DNA of 64,000 bases from Zygaena filipendulae. Lineage: Eukaryota; Arthropoda; Insecta; Lepidoptera; Zygaenidae. Below are positions 50,900 to 63,622 of the stretch, piece by piece (the stretch's first letter is position 1; each line of letters begins with the position of its first letter). Location of the stretch: NCBI GenBank assembly GCA_907165275.2, contig OU015650.1:3812001-3876000 (forward strand), read 5' to 3'. Under the pieces are notes generated by a model, which had not been told where the DNA came from, ran no database searches, and was given only the letters and a program-made list of their open reading frames with translations. The position numbers were made by a program, and so were the translations under genes.

Positions 50900-52950
50900 C
50901 CCTCAGATCCCCAAGATTTCACCCGCGCGATTTTCGGGCATTGTTAATTTGTAGTACCTACATATTACAGTAGAATACATACTCACGTAGTTACTACAAA
51001 TTGACCAACTAATGTTTTTTTTTTTACCTTTAACCTACGATACCGTTAGGTTGAAAACTATTCGATACAAATTGCGATTTGATTGAATCCAACCGTACAC
51101 TTAGATCCGCAACCGGTAGAACGATAAACATACGTATATCAAATTACCTACACATATTATATCGATCTATAAAATTGTCAAACCTTAAAAATCGCTCATC
51201 TCTAAAGCTCATCCAACGTAGGATTGTTTACATACATTATTATTATTATTAGTATTATTTATTATTCATATGCTCACATATCAATTTCGTTTTTTATCTT
51301 GCATTACCAAGAAAAAGTCAATGTTAATATCCAATTTAATTAAAATGACTTCGATCCTACTCAATAAAACCCTGTGCGCTGTGGCTCATAAGATGCAAGT
51401 GTAACTGACGCGTACAATACGCCTTGAGTTACGACTCTTCACTCCGGCGCAGGTATACGTAATAAGCTTAGCTATGGGACATATATAACTCACAATAACC
51501 ACGTCTTTTGTCCCGTACCCATTGTAGCAACCTGCGGCTATCCAGTGCTATCCATCATTGTCCACGACGCGGAGCATCTGCCTATTGTTCTTGGTTAAAA
51601 GTTAAAGTACCTTAAAAACAACAGTGCAGTGAAAAAAGGAAACAAAACAGTAGGGCTTTACGATGTCCTCCAATTTGGGGAGGACCTTTGTGCAAAAGTC
51701 AACAGTCAGCACAGTCTGACCTTTGCAGTTTGCATGAATGGTATTTACCTGGAATTTACCTGGTATCTGACCACTACGTAACCCACCTAACTGCTTGTAC
51801 TTACCTATACCATATCTACTTAAACTGTAAATACAAAGACGAATCTTTAGGCATCTAACAATGAAAAAATTTGAAATCAATAATGCATTAATAAATTATT
51901 TTTAAATTCATTCTGTCTGTATTTCTCTTTTACAAAAAGGAATCGGATTTACAGTTACATAAAACCAAGAGCGTTTAACAAAAAAATTAGCGGCTGGAGC
52001 ATGCGGAGCCGCAAGCAACTGTTTTATTTCAAATCATTGATGTAAACATTTTTTACGCTGTACCTAGATTCAAAGATCCATAAAAATGACCTTACAAACG
52101 ATGGCGTTGCGCGTCGATAGAAAAAAACGAAAAATCGAACCAATTGTCAGAACATTTTGATTGAATAAGCAAAATTCGTACTTATGCATACGACACAACG
52201 CTCACACCAAAGAAAGTACCTATAACCACTACGTTTTACACACTATATGAATCAAAGAACCTGTATTTTTTCATTTTACAGGTATTTTTGTGAGGACATT
52301 TTTGCGTCTCTGATTTGTGTAGGTATCTTGGGTATTTTTAGTAACTATTTCAATGTTTAAAATCATAATTTTTGATAGCCACCACCGTTAACTTATCACT
52401 GTAGAAGTAAGGCGGTTAGTCATTTGACATTTACCTATTAGACAAATAAATACATTTAAAAAAATATTTTTATTTGACATTTATGTACCTACATGAAATA
52501 CGCGTTAGTCTCTTACGGATCCGAGCCAATAAGCCCACGCGTAACTTTTACGATGACAACGCGAGATATTTGGTTAGAAACTTTATGGCACGAATCGCGA
52601 AAATTTTATGGATACAGCCTACCTCCTCGTTTTATAGATTATAATTTATAGGAAATTTATTCAAACTACATTGTGACGCCCACGTAGTTTTAGGAATCAC
52701 CATTTCAACCATATTTATGTCGCAATAGCTATTGACAAACATAATAATAAGAACCTTAAAAGCTTTTTATTCTTTTGATAATTTCCGACATGCTTTTTAT
52801 TGCGTGATTAACTACTGATTACCTATGAAGGTGCTAGAGTTGTTTTGTTTCTATTAGAAATATCCAAGCTTTAGTATTCTTACTGCTAGCGATGTAAAAA
52901 CACGTTACTTTCCGTATACCGAGAGCACGATTTGTAACAAAAGAAAAATA
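50900..52950. other. No gene seen (putative RYK-like intron)
   Basis: AT-rich; short frames only. I see no exon or complete mobile element. Confidence 0.4.
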
Positions 52951-52974
52951 TAAAACTATTTCTTCGAATTTACA

Positions 52975-53310
52975 TCAGCGCCGTTGAAAGCTGAGCGAAG
53001 AAAGGTGCACCCAAGAGCATTGTTCTTGTTTTGCCATAGTAACACGAAATACAGGCCGCAGTCTGATATCAAACGCGGACACGGTACTGCATACGTACCT
53101 ATATAAAAACTTTTGGAACGAAGTTCCTTATGGGACGATGCGGAAGGGTACCCTAACCGGAAAAAAACGTCCGTAACGTAGGATTTTTTTTTAATTTTTA
53201 TCAAAAAAAAAAATAATAAAAAATTTATACCCGAATAATTATTTTCTTCATACATCAAATAGAAATTAAAATTAATATTTTTATAATAAGGAACTTCGTT
53301 CCCATCCGGT
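52975..53310. repeat. Repeat with inverted 'ggaacgaagttcctta' words
   Basis: GGAACGAAGTTCCTTA near 53115 and its exact reverse complement near 53287 bracket ~170 bp of A/T-rich DNA. Upstream is a repeat-derived open frame (100 codons, minus). Typical of short lepidopteran interspersed repeats. Confidence 0.5.
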
Positions 53311-54262
53311 GTCCCACGACCACACTTTTTTTATAAAAATACTGCCTTGCGTTAGTTTTACTAAAACTTGAAAATGGCTAGACCGATTTGAATTTCTTTT
53401 TCGTTGTTTGTAATTGTCAGGATATGACTTGTTGGACATATTTGTATAATATTAAAGAAAATAGGAGTTCCTGTGAGAATTTCCAAACTCGCCTGAGTAC
53501 AGCTGGTTATTAATAATTCGGTAAATGTCATTTTTTCAGTTTTCAACTTATTAGATAGGAAAACTGTTAGATTTGCTCCTATACTAATATAAAACACTAG
53601 AAGAACCACAGCTCAGGGTAAATAGAAGTAACTATACTAAAATGCTGAAAAGACAAAACTTTGTAGTTGTGGTTACATTTGCCCCCTGCTAAGAAAAAAA
53701 CTCCAGAGCCAGAGCACCATAGCTCAGGTCTCACAGGTCAGCCAGGTGGCTGCAGTAGCGAGCGCGTGCACTCGGGATGACTTTTATCCCAAACTTCTAC
53801 CTGAACACGACCCTTAAAGAAGGTATTGATTTTTATGAAATAAACAAAAATACAAGCCTGCATCCCGCAAGGACTGTTGCTGAGAAAACCTATTTTTCAA
53901 AAAGTCAAATCTTTGTTCTTTTGTATCTCAAGTTATTAAATTAAGAAATTATTCATTCTTCATTTGCGTAATTAATTGTTCATTATACAAAATAATACAA
54001 TGACACATGCATCAGACATTTCTCGTCCTGAAGGTAATAGCGAAATGATCTGTGATTACTAAACGCCTTCACAGTGTAGCCGCTAATTAACTCCTGCTGT
54101 GTTCTATCGGCAAAGATAATAACTGGAAGTTACAGACGTAACTATTTGTTAAAATTATTTATCTAGACATAGTCACAGATAATAATAATACTTAGTAAAT
54201 CGTTCTTGTTTGATCATTGCGGTCTAGCTAATATTGAATGGTTACCTATACACGTTTATGTA

Positions 54263-54859
54263 ACGGGTTGCCCATATTCGACGGACCCATGTTTTTTTTT
54301 AAAAAATCAAAGAAAAAAATAAAAATTTGGCGGTTGGCAATCTTAATCATTTAATTTGTTCCAAGTAGATTTGTTTACATCAATTTTTGAATATGATATC
54401 TCTCAAATGGCCGCCTCTGGCGTTGATGGCGTATTGTGCCCTTTTTGCAGCATTTTCCATCGTTTTCGCCAACATTTCGGCCGGAATAGCGGCTATTTCT
54501 TCACGAATGTTGTCCTTGAGCTCTTCTACGGTCCTTGGCTTGTTAACGTAAACCTTTGACTTCAAATATCCCCACAAGAAGAAGTCAGGCGGCGTCAAAT
54601 CGGGCGAACGCGGTGGCGCGGTTTTTAATATTTTAAAAGCACGTTGAGTTTTTACAATTGACTTGTTCTGTTCAATGTAAATTTCAACTATTTCAGAGCG
54701 CTCGCGTGGCGTGTATTGTTGCATGCAGAGAGAAGGTAATCACTTGGTAAAAATCTGCTTGGACTGACGCTTCAAACGCGGTATGTCATTAAGCGATCTG
54801 ACATCTCTGTCAAAAGTTATGGCGTTGCCAGATGGGTCCGGCGAATATGGACAACCCTG
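54263..54859 (-). mobile_element. Internally deleted mariner-type (IS630-Tc1-mariner) transposon
   Basis: The ~29-bp terminal inverted repeats share GGGTTG(C/T)CCATATTCG and CGGACCCAT, and are flanked by TA on both sides (54261-54262, 54860-54861), the target duplication of this superfamily. The element is ~597 bp; autonomous relatives are over 1.2 kb. It carries one transposase-derived ORF (separate entry). Confidence 0.85.
54380..54724 (-). pseudogene. Truncated mariner-type transposase (N-terminus fused to C-terminus)
   Basis: 114 residues. Residues 1-30 (YTPRERSEIVEIYIEQNKS) are the helix-turn-helix start of the transposase. After KTQRAF the sequence jumps to the C-terminal part, PPRSPDLTPPDFFLWGYLK, followed by VEELKDNIREEI. 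The middle, including the first two acidic catalytic residues, is missing, so it cannot be catalytically active. Enough of the DNA-binding end remains that a bound, inhibitory protein is conceivable. Confidence 0.85.
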
Positions 54860-55314
54860 TACTTATTTGTTTTTAAATTTTGAAATGACCTCTGGTTTTC
54901 AAACCGTTTTCTTCTTCTTTGCATTTTTCAAACATGTAAGTCATTGGATGAGAAAAAAATATATTAACATTCGAGACTCATTCTAGATATATATTGTAAC
55001 TCTTTTAAAAATATTCGATTACAATTAATCACGTAATCTGTCAATATTGTATTGTGTGTTAGAATTTCTCTGGTGCCTATCGACAAAAAATCTTGTTAAC
55101 TGCATCCGTGTAACAAGATCTATGGTGTGAGGTTAAAATTTCACGGCTTGCTCCGTGGTGGGTGAACGGAGTAACAAAAAGTTTCCACTTGTCGTAACTT
55201 TACTCTCGAATGCAGTGTATGGTTTCGTCTAGACGCCGCCGCGCCGGTAACCTCTTCACACGGTAACCAAATTCGTATTAGTCAAATTAGTATCTGACCA
55301 AATGCATTTGTTGA

Positions 55315-55668
55315 TCAATTGCGTTTTTGGCCAAAAGCGTTGAAAGCCAACTTACTCGGAGATTGTGTAGAAATCCATATTACCAATGTTTCTATTAGAA
55401 GGTCGGCGTAGGTAACTACCAATTTTGATGCATTTAATCCAACGGATACCTCAGTCCATATCTGGTTGAAATGTTCAATATAATCTACAAAATAATTGTA
55501 AGTTCGGACTTCGACCGTGTTGCTGCATATTTTCATTTTCAGTTTTTCGGCGGTTTGTGGTTCCACTCGTTCTACTCGGAGTCTTATCTGAAAGGCGATC
55601 CGTGTTTTTTTTCTCCGACCTACGCCAACGTTATCACTTCCACGTAGTAACTCGTCACCATCGCTCAC
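55315..55668 (-). other. 117-codon open frame, unassigned
   Basis: A GTG-started frame (no upstream ATG; a stop codon directly precedes) with a basic N-terminal third and a hydrophobic C-terminal half. I recognise no domain. A frame of this length can arise by chance about twice in a window this size. Confidence 0.15.
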
Positions 55669-55789
55669 CTACGTGTAAATTGTACCCGTCCCAGGCTTAT
55701 CCTTCGCATCCGGAACATCACCCAGATAATTTTTTTTTTTTAAATTCCGTCAGGTAGGTATAGGAAGGTACCTACACAACAAAATAAAT

Positions 55790-55939
55790 ATGAGCGGAAT
55801 AACAAAAGCGTTCCAGAATAGAATTGAAATTGTTATTCCAATAAATACTATTAATGCTGCATTCACGGTGCACCATTCGGATCTCGTCCCCCTAAACGGA
55901 GACGTCGTTAAAAGAATTAACAATGAAATATTTCAATAA
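55790..55939 (+). other. 49-codon open frame overlapping the next one
   Basis: ATG after 'aaaataaat', GC-balanced codons, ends at a stop that overlaps by 17 nt the ATG of the frame at 55923. Family unknown. Confidence 0.2.
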
Positions 55940-56126
55940 ACAGCTAGCGTTGGTGCTATATAAATATGGGCTCTCGCCAGCCACGCTTTTCTCGACTGTT
56001 CTTTGTGTAAATAACGTTGACACGCTGGATGACGTCGAGTGGGCCCTAAATAAATTTAATTTCACGGCCAGTTGTGTAACCGGAGCTTTTAATCTTAGGC
56101 TGCATAAAATGTTTTCAGTAGGCTGA
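55923..56126 (+). other. 67-codon open frame, unassigned
   Basis: Intronless, GC-richer than its flanks; no recognisable domain. Its start overlaps the end of the frame at 55790-55939, a compact layout unusual in insect DNA. Confidence 0.2.
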
Positions 56127-57570
56127 TTGAACTTTAGAGTACATGGTTTGAATTTAAAGAAATAGGTACATGATTGGAATTCTAAATTAACTTTATATTT
56201 ATATATATATATATACACCTAGTTGTTCAATTAAGAAAAGCATTAGGTACCTTCGCATTCGCTTATTAAAGCTATCGAGACCGTGATAGTTTTTCCTTCT
56301 TCTATCCGGATATTAGAAAGAAGGGATGTCACGATGGTCACGATCTTACTGCCGCAGACAAAATATACAACTAGTTACTACCACACAGGATTCCGGATAG
56401 ACCTCTTTAATTGTTTTTTTTTTCATAAATTATGCATTGTTATATAGTACATAATTGTGCAATGTGCATCACTAGCCAGTTTTTATGTTCGCCACTTGAA
56501 CTCGCTCGATTAATTGTGGTGTCAAAAGGAATCAAGCACATAAAGACGAGCTTGTACGATACTAACTAGGTACCTACTTCTTGAAAAATTGATATTTTTT
56601 AATTCTTCCTTCTTCTATGTACTTTTCGTGCGAAAGCTTGTTTAACTAAGCTTTCATCACTTTTTATTTAGAATTTAGAATTTCAATGGATAAAAGCAGA
56701 CAATCAAAATTATAATATTACATATTATTTTTTTATAAATAGTTAATTAGTTATTGTAGTAAATAAATACATTATAATACAAGGGTGCTAGGTAGGTTAT
56801 GTTACGAACGATTTGACATTTTCGTTGACCAATCTGTACCAGTCTGGCTAAGATTCAATTCGTTTCAGTAACAACGTCAACTCTCCTGTCCTGTAATAAC
56901 CTACTGACCACCCTCGTATTGAGTGTTATTGAATAAAGCTCTCAGAGAAAAATTCGTTTACCTACATAAAAAATTGTAGGTAACAGTAATATGTGAAAAT
57001 GTATGCACAATGACACGTTGGCATGTCCTATTATTGTATAATTATGTTGTATTGTCTCTGGCGTGGCACTTGGCAGATTATTCAGGTCAGCTCGTTTTAC
57101 ACTTGAATAAATAGATATTTTTATAAATAAACGCGAAAGCGACAGTCGGTAAGCGACAAGTAAAGGGCACGGATATTAAAGAAAAACATACATACTGATA
57201 CAGCCGAATGCAGAACCTTCTCCTTTTTGGAAGTCGGTTGAAAAGGGCTTTGTTCAATACAATCTGTAGCTGATTGTTGTTAGTCAAATTGGTGTTAATC
57301 TGTCATCTGTTGTACGTTTCTCACATTATTGTTTGGTTTCTGCGATACTATCTTTAAGGTTGTCTTTACATATATTGTGAAAAATTGTTGTTACCTACTC
57401 AATGATATTATAAGTATTACTTAAATATCATTGTTACCTACTTTAGTTGAACTGTTTTTCCCAACTAAATTTATTATTCTCTAAGTTATAAGCTCGACCA
57501 ACCAGCGAGGCACTAATATTTCAAAATTACTTTTCTGTCGCGTGATCGATAGCTGAACATATTCAAAATA

Positions 57571-57795
57571 ATGGTAGTGCCATCAAAGGACGGGCCTCTC
57601 AATCACATCCCGACACGGGTTTTGTGCTGTGAGCCGTCGGTTTTGTGGCAATTTGCTAGAGAATTGATGGAGATGTCAGCGCGACAAAAAGCTACGATCG
57701 ATCAGTATGACTTGCGCGCGCGTCTGCGCTTGTTCAAAACTACGTTCGAAATTCATGTCAACCATTTAAAAAAAAGAAACACACCATATAAGTAG
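57571..57795 (+). other. 74-codon open frame, unassigned
   Basis: ATG in a good context (aaaataATGG), GC-rich codons in an AT-rich setting, and a basic, helix-prone C-terminal half. No homolog recognised. It might be a small gene, a relic of an integrated DNA virus, or chance. Confidence 0.2.
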
Positions 57796-58365
57796 GTTTA
57801 TTTGTATTTTGTATAGTTACACCAGAAATTACTTTTAACCTTTTTTTATATAGAATATACACACATATTTTTTTCTTATTACGTACAAAATCTCAACTGT
57901 AGATACTCCTTGTCAGAAACACGGTAAAAACATTTTACTTACTACGATACCTTGATAAAAAAGTAATAACTTGGGAGGAGAGCAAGGCGTATTCTCAAAT
58001 TCCTACGGGATGCTAGGGTATCGCTATCGTGTCAAGACAATGAGGCTGGGACTAAAAATTACTCTCCGATATGAGATGCGACGACCGAGATGTTTCCTCA
58101 ATCAGCGATAGCGTTGGAGAGATTTTGTACATAGGTACATACCTATTTAAAGATTGCAACTACAGTAGGTACACGTAACGGAAATGTAACTTCTATGTAT
58201 CAGAACTTTACGTTCAAATTCGAAATTGAAATTTACTCTCATCGCGCCCAAAGAAATCACTCCAAAATGTTTTTAAATGCTATACTTAAATTAGTTTAAA
58301 TTTCGAATACCTACTTTAATAGAGGTCGACTGGTCACTTCGGTCATTTCTTGTACTCTTCTCGTG

Positions 58366-58521
58366 CTACGCCGACCGATGAGCCGTCACGTCACATCCAT
58401 CAACTGCCACCGTCGACGAGTTAGGAGTCCAGGTTAAGCCCAGTTTAAAACTTGACAGCTCACCGACCATGATGAATGATGCATCGATCAGGAATATGCC
58501 CACATACAGAAATAGCAACAT
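58366..58521 (-). other. 51-residue open frame with signal-peptide-like start, unassigned
   Basis: Begins MLLFLYVGIFLIDASFIMVG, a hydrophobic N-terminus like a signal peptide or anchor, followed by a Ser/Thr/Val-rich stretch with one Cys. No family recognised; it could be a small secreted protein or chance. Confidence 0.2.
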
Positions 58522-59353
58522 ACACTCGTTAATGTTTCGAAGTTAATGACACTACGATATTAAATATTTGGTTTTGGAAGCGTTTTGGCGGGGCTGTATT
58601 TTATGTGCTTAGCAATCAAGAGTTTATAATAAAACCCTAGCTCCCACGCGCGTATACTAAAAGTTAATTCAATTATGATAATATTAATATTCAGCGCTGC
58701 GTGATACGAAACCCACAAATGTAAACAATAATCAGGTCTCCTGTCGTGCCGGCACACGGCCGGTGTTTTATATGTCTCTTGTGTTTGTTTGTTTGAAGCT
58801 CAGAGATGTCCCATTAGGGGTGATATAACCACAATTTCGTTTGGCGTGCGGTAATTGAATAGGCGGATGGGAAGCGAGACACGCGACCGTGGAGTATGTA
58901 AAAAGAATAGGCACATATAAACTTGTGTAATAAACTATTGTGCCCGTTTCACAGTTATATTACGTACGTATAAATCTCGACGCTTAATTCAGTGGGAGAC
59001 ATTGTGCCACTAAAAGCGTCGTTGGGTGTATTACGCACAAGCGCCGCCGTATGAATTGCTTTCGCACTTCTATTGCATTATCTTAATTGTTAAATGCACT
59101 TAAATCCTTGCACAGTTACTTCGGCAAAGCTCCAGACATTTCACATCGTTTCCCAATGCGTCTAGATTGAAACATTTATAGCACAGTACTAATTAACGAC
59201 CACTTACTTGTCTCTGATAAAATTTATTTGCTTATTTAATTTAGGTCGCCAGCGGGTTTTACAAAATATTCACAATATCGATACAAACAATTGCTATTGG
59301 CAACTACAGCATGGGATTTAGTTGAAAGAATAAAGATATAAATTAATACTTAC

Positions 59354-59665
59354 AATGGGCTAGATGACTACATTTTAATTTTAAGTCCGTCTTGTAGATT
59401 AATAAAAAATATTGGACACGTAGCTTTCCTAGTTTTTAAGTAACTAATTAAAACATAACGGTGATACGTTGAGTTGAAATTCCGTGTGACGTCACGCCTA
59501 GGCACACTTAATACTTAGTTATGACTTCACGAGCTCTTTCCTAAACTTTAATGCGCTTTATCTAAGTTTTTTTCAATTATTTGAAAAGCAAAAAACACTT
59601 GTCTATTATTGTTTTACTATCTAACTGAAGGACCAAATAGAATTTGAATTTTTATTTATACCCTG
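59354..59665 (-). mobile_element. MITE, family C copy 4 (reverse)
   Basis: 'agtccgtcttgtagatt' at the left, 'gtgtgacgtcacgcc', 'ctttaatgcgctttatc' and 'gaaaagcaaaaaacac' inside, and a decayed right end 'ctaactgaaggaccaaat'. Confidence 0.7.
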
Positions 59666-60825
59666 TCATCATGCTCATCCCCTACTAAAAAGTCCAAGGC
59701 TCAGCACAGTTGGAAATCTTATGTTCTGTTGAGGAAAGATATGCACAGTTTGGGATGATATCTAATAACTATATTCGATAACTTGATGCTAACTGGTCAC
59801 TATAGTAGTTAATACAAATTTTTGTTATTATGTTATACAGATATATGATACAGATTGGAATTATAGTCTTGAAACTCTAAGACCACACACGTGTTTCGGT
59901 AGTTCTCCCCATGCAAACACCGCTTGCGTCGGCGCAGGTCGTGCGTTTGCCTCACTTCTTGTTCGTGTATGCATTCATACTTAACCACAGCATAGTGCTA
60001 ATGAGTTGGGAACACGATACCACTATCTTGAAATGCCATTCTCTCTCTTGTTAACGACTCGATAAACTCCAGTCACTACTTTAGTGGCTCATTCCACTGT
60101 GTAAGAATTTATTCCATCATCTATAGACACGTAATCTCTAACAAGCTTTTAAGTGTTTTGGTACTTTTTATAAACTTGTGTTTAAACAATAAAGTGAAGG
60201 GAAAAAAAAGTACAGTTGTATAGATGGTTAGCAAAATAACTTTAAAATTTAACATTGTTGAATTAAATTACCATGAAATATGGCTCGAGCCATTTATAGG
60301 TACATTTGTGACAATATAGTATTTACGGAGAAGGACCAAAATAAACAAACATTGAACACAATTGGACGAATAAATATGCTGACACAATGCACGGGCCAGC
60401 ACGTCATAATAAGGTAGTGGCTTTTGTGATGGCTGGTTGTAAATCATACAGTCCTTTGAAGAGAATGCCACCCCATAAATAACGACCCAAAAACTTGACT
60501 GCAATAGCCTCCACCGGGACTTTTTTGGTGTTCGTAAAGAGAATTCTAATGACGAAACGAATTAATCAATAGGGTTTGCGATGTTTTATGCTAAATTGTT
60601 TGTTTTATAGGTATATATATGTAGGGTAGGTATACCCTATGTTTTATTAGTTATCTCGGAAAAATATGAGGAAATAAAAGAAACAGGAAAATTGCCCTTG
60701 AGTTCACCGATAGGTATTTTTAGGGAAAACAATTTTGGTATAATAAATAAGTCAAGTGTGAGTTTTACAAATAGTAGTTATACATAATAATAATACTATG
60801 TTAGTAAAACTGCCAAAAAACTTAT

Positions 60826-60960
60826 GAATGATTTGAATGAATGAATGAATGAAAATACTTAATTGATCTCCACAATCAGTAGATACAATGTCTAAAAAAA
60901 CTTATATAAAACAGAAAGTATTAATTTTTGTCAGTGTGTGAGTACTTGGACAAATTGAAC
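60826..60960 (-). mobile_element. LINE 3' tail, reverse copy with (GAAT)n
   Basis: Reversed, it reads 'tactgattgtggagatcaat', 'taagtattttcattcatt', closely parallel to the tail at 27.65-27.7 kb ('tgattgtagtgctcaataaa' then CATT repeats). Strongly truncated. Confidence 0.5.
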
Positions 60961-62015
60961 CAACGAAATGGATCTAATTTTATTGCTAAAATAGTTTTCT
61001 ATGTGTCATAATATTATGGTTTCTGATTTTCTCATACTGTGGAAAAAACTTATCTGTTTTTAAGAGAATTAAATCTATTAAAAAAAAATTGATAATTTGT
61101 ATTGAGTTTCTCGTTTCTACTTGATAGTATACCTACCTAAAATAGCTAGTGAAGCCCAGCACTGTTTACGGATTAGTAAGAAAGCGATTAAGTTAAGGAT
61201 TATGATAGTATTGAGGAATTTAACGTGGTCGACGTTGTTATGACTCGCCTCGTTTTAATGGTTCACTGCACCCCTGAATAAACAAGGCTATTCCCAGTTA
61301 AATTTGCTTGCACCGGATATGACTGCCACTCGAACATATCCATCGTGTGCCTATAAATGAAGTACTGGCCAACAATCTAGCTGCGACTAAATTTAAATAC
61401 TAGACCATGGTAGATATACCTGCCATAAACATAAAAGTAGATACCATAGATATAGAGGGATAATAGCTTACTGTGGGATCAAGTAGATCTGTGTGTTGTG
61501 AATTGGATTATTGTTATTATTATAGAACTATTTTCGTATTGAGGATGAATTAAATAAGACATAATTAATATATGTAACATATTTACTTATATTTGGCATC
61601 ACACTATCGCTTATAATTAAATGTTAGCCCATTGATGAAGTATTGGCCAATGATCTAGCTATGCTCCTCGCGACTAAAGCACTAGATAGATTTTTTTTTA
61701 CAACTTGCGACCAAGCTAGATAGATACAATAAACAATACAGCCTTTTAAATTGGGCACGCAATTAATCAGCGAATAACCTTAACGCTATAGAATAACAGT
61801 CTTTGTTCAAGGGATGAATTTAATAACTTTGCTTTATGAACACTAAATCTTCCTATTTATGAGCCACTAAATAATAATATTTTATTGATCACCATAGCCG
61901 TGGGATTGACGAATGTCTACATAAATTTTATCGTCGAAGTGACTTCAAGATTTATGTTTTCCCGTGAACTTTACTGCTAATGCAATGCCAAGGACTCAGT
62001 GATGTGATTGAAGTT
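60960..62015. other. No gene seen
   Basis: AT-rich. A repeated phrase 'aagtattggccaa...atctagct' occurs twice (about 61361 and 61639), suggesting an old duplication. No exon supported. Confidence 0.4.
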
Positions 62016-62018
62016 TTA

Positions 62019-62513
62019 TGGTAGGTTCACACGCGTGCGTTCAACTCTACATTCAACGTGCACATTCACATTCACGAGCGTGTAAACGGTACGCCCGAGC
62101 CCGTGAACGCGCCTGTGAACGTGAATGCCGCGAATCGGGCAAGTGTCGGTGTTTTGGCAAAGTTCAAAGGATGAATGTGCGGGCGCCCGGTGATTGTTTA
62201 CAAGCGCGCGGGCAGTCAGTCTGTCCCGCGCTTTCGCGACGAGTGGATCTTCATTCAACGTTGCTTAAGAAAGTCGCTACGATCGGATATTACAATCGTT
62301 CATAATTTTGTTTCTTTTTCCAATAAAAATAAGTTAAGCCAAAGGATATGGCAGCAACAACACCGAGATCCTCCCTGCTCGCCATTCTGGCACTGACTGA
62401 CACGACGGCGTGCGTGTAAACAGCTTGAATGTCCGCCGGCCCGGGACGGGCTGCATGCCGCGCAGCCCGCCAGGCAGCCCGCCGGGCTGCACGGCGCGCG
62501 TGTGACCGTAGCA
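62019..62513. mobile_element. PIF/Harbinger-type non-autonomous element, 495 bp
   Basis: The ends TGGTAGGTTCACACGCG and (reversed) TGCTACGGTCACACGCG are imperfect inverted repeats flanked by TTA on both sides (62016-62018, 62514-62516), as for the element at 23027-24038. The interior is very CpG-rich with 'cagcccg'-type palindromes. A short minus-strand frame inside (start near 62382) reads MASREDLGVVAAISFG then LTYFYWKKK, reminiscent of the first residues of Harbinger transposase-type (HARBI1-like) proteins, and then stops. Confidence 0.75.
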
Positions 62514-62516
62514 TTA

Positions 62517-63600
62517 CAATATTATGTAGATAACTTTCGTGAAAGTAAGTATTCACGTAAATTCACTTTGATTTTATGGAAAATTCGTAAATATTTGAAA
62601 TCGTAAAAACGATCATAATTTTAATTATTTAATGAAATGTGTAAATGATAAAACATCGGCTAACTTAAAACGTAGTGATTAAAATTAGCTTCAGCTTAAC
62701 ACAGAGCAACAAATACCAGATGAAGCAAAACTACCAGATGAAGTTTGCAACTTGTTTGTAAACCGAAACAATACTTGAAAATAAGAAAAAAGATTTAGAT
62801 GGTTTTATACTATAGTATTGAATATAAATAAAGAAATTCGTTATTGTTAATCATAGAATCAATAAATGTATTTACTTACTTAAATTCATGGATGTCTTTT
62901 TTTAATCAAAATGCAAACTCAAATATCTTTTTTGTTGACTTGTGTTATTGTGCACTATTTTTTGTTGCACAAACTATTGTGAATATCTCTGATGACCACC
63001 ATGTTAAGTGAAATGTAACATAGCAGGAATTTCGCTCACATCCGCATTATACCTACCTACTTTGCTTTGGGATCATATTTCGTAGATAACGAGTGCTGGT
63101 TGTTATTTGTCTTCTGTGTGGTCTTTAAGTGTTTCCAGAAATAATGCTATATCGCTTTTTTCTGTGTGACAAGACATGGACAATATTTACACACGACTTT
63201 TATTGATTTGGGTTCTGAAGTCACAAGTCAGGCATTTTATAGTGAGTTCGTATGTTTCTCAGCATGGAGTAAAGTCTCCGGTCTCTAGTCGTTCCATCAA
63301 TGTGTACCATCGGGTTTTACCTCCCGCGGTGTTCGGACCCGCTGTGAGGACCAAAAAGCCCTTAAATTTACATTCTGAATACGGACAAGGGTTAATATAT
63401 AGAGAGTAGGAAATATACAAATAATTCAATAATAACTGAGAAGTAGAGAGACCCAAGTATATTTACATTACACTTTACCCATTGGTGTATTTTTATTATC
63501 ACAAATAAAGATATTTCCGTTTAACCGATTGTTACTTTTTATCTATTTTTCAAACAAATACAAATGACATAGGTACCTATACGCTACGTATAGAGAACGT
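62517..63600. other. No gene seen
   Basis: AT-rich with short frames only (63176-63409 plus, 63259-63456 minus), which overlap on opposite strands and match nothing I know. Confidence 0.4.
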
Positions 63601-63622
63601 AATGTAAATTCATGTTGGAAAA

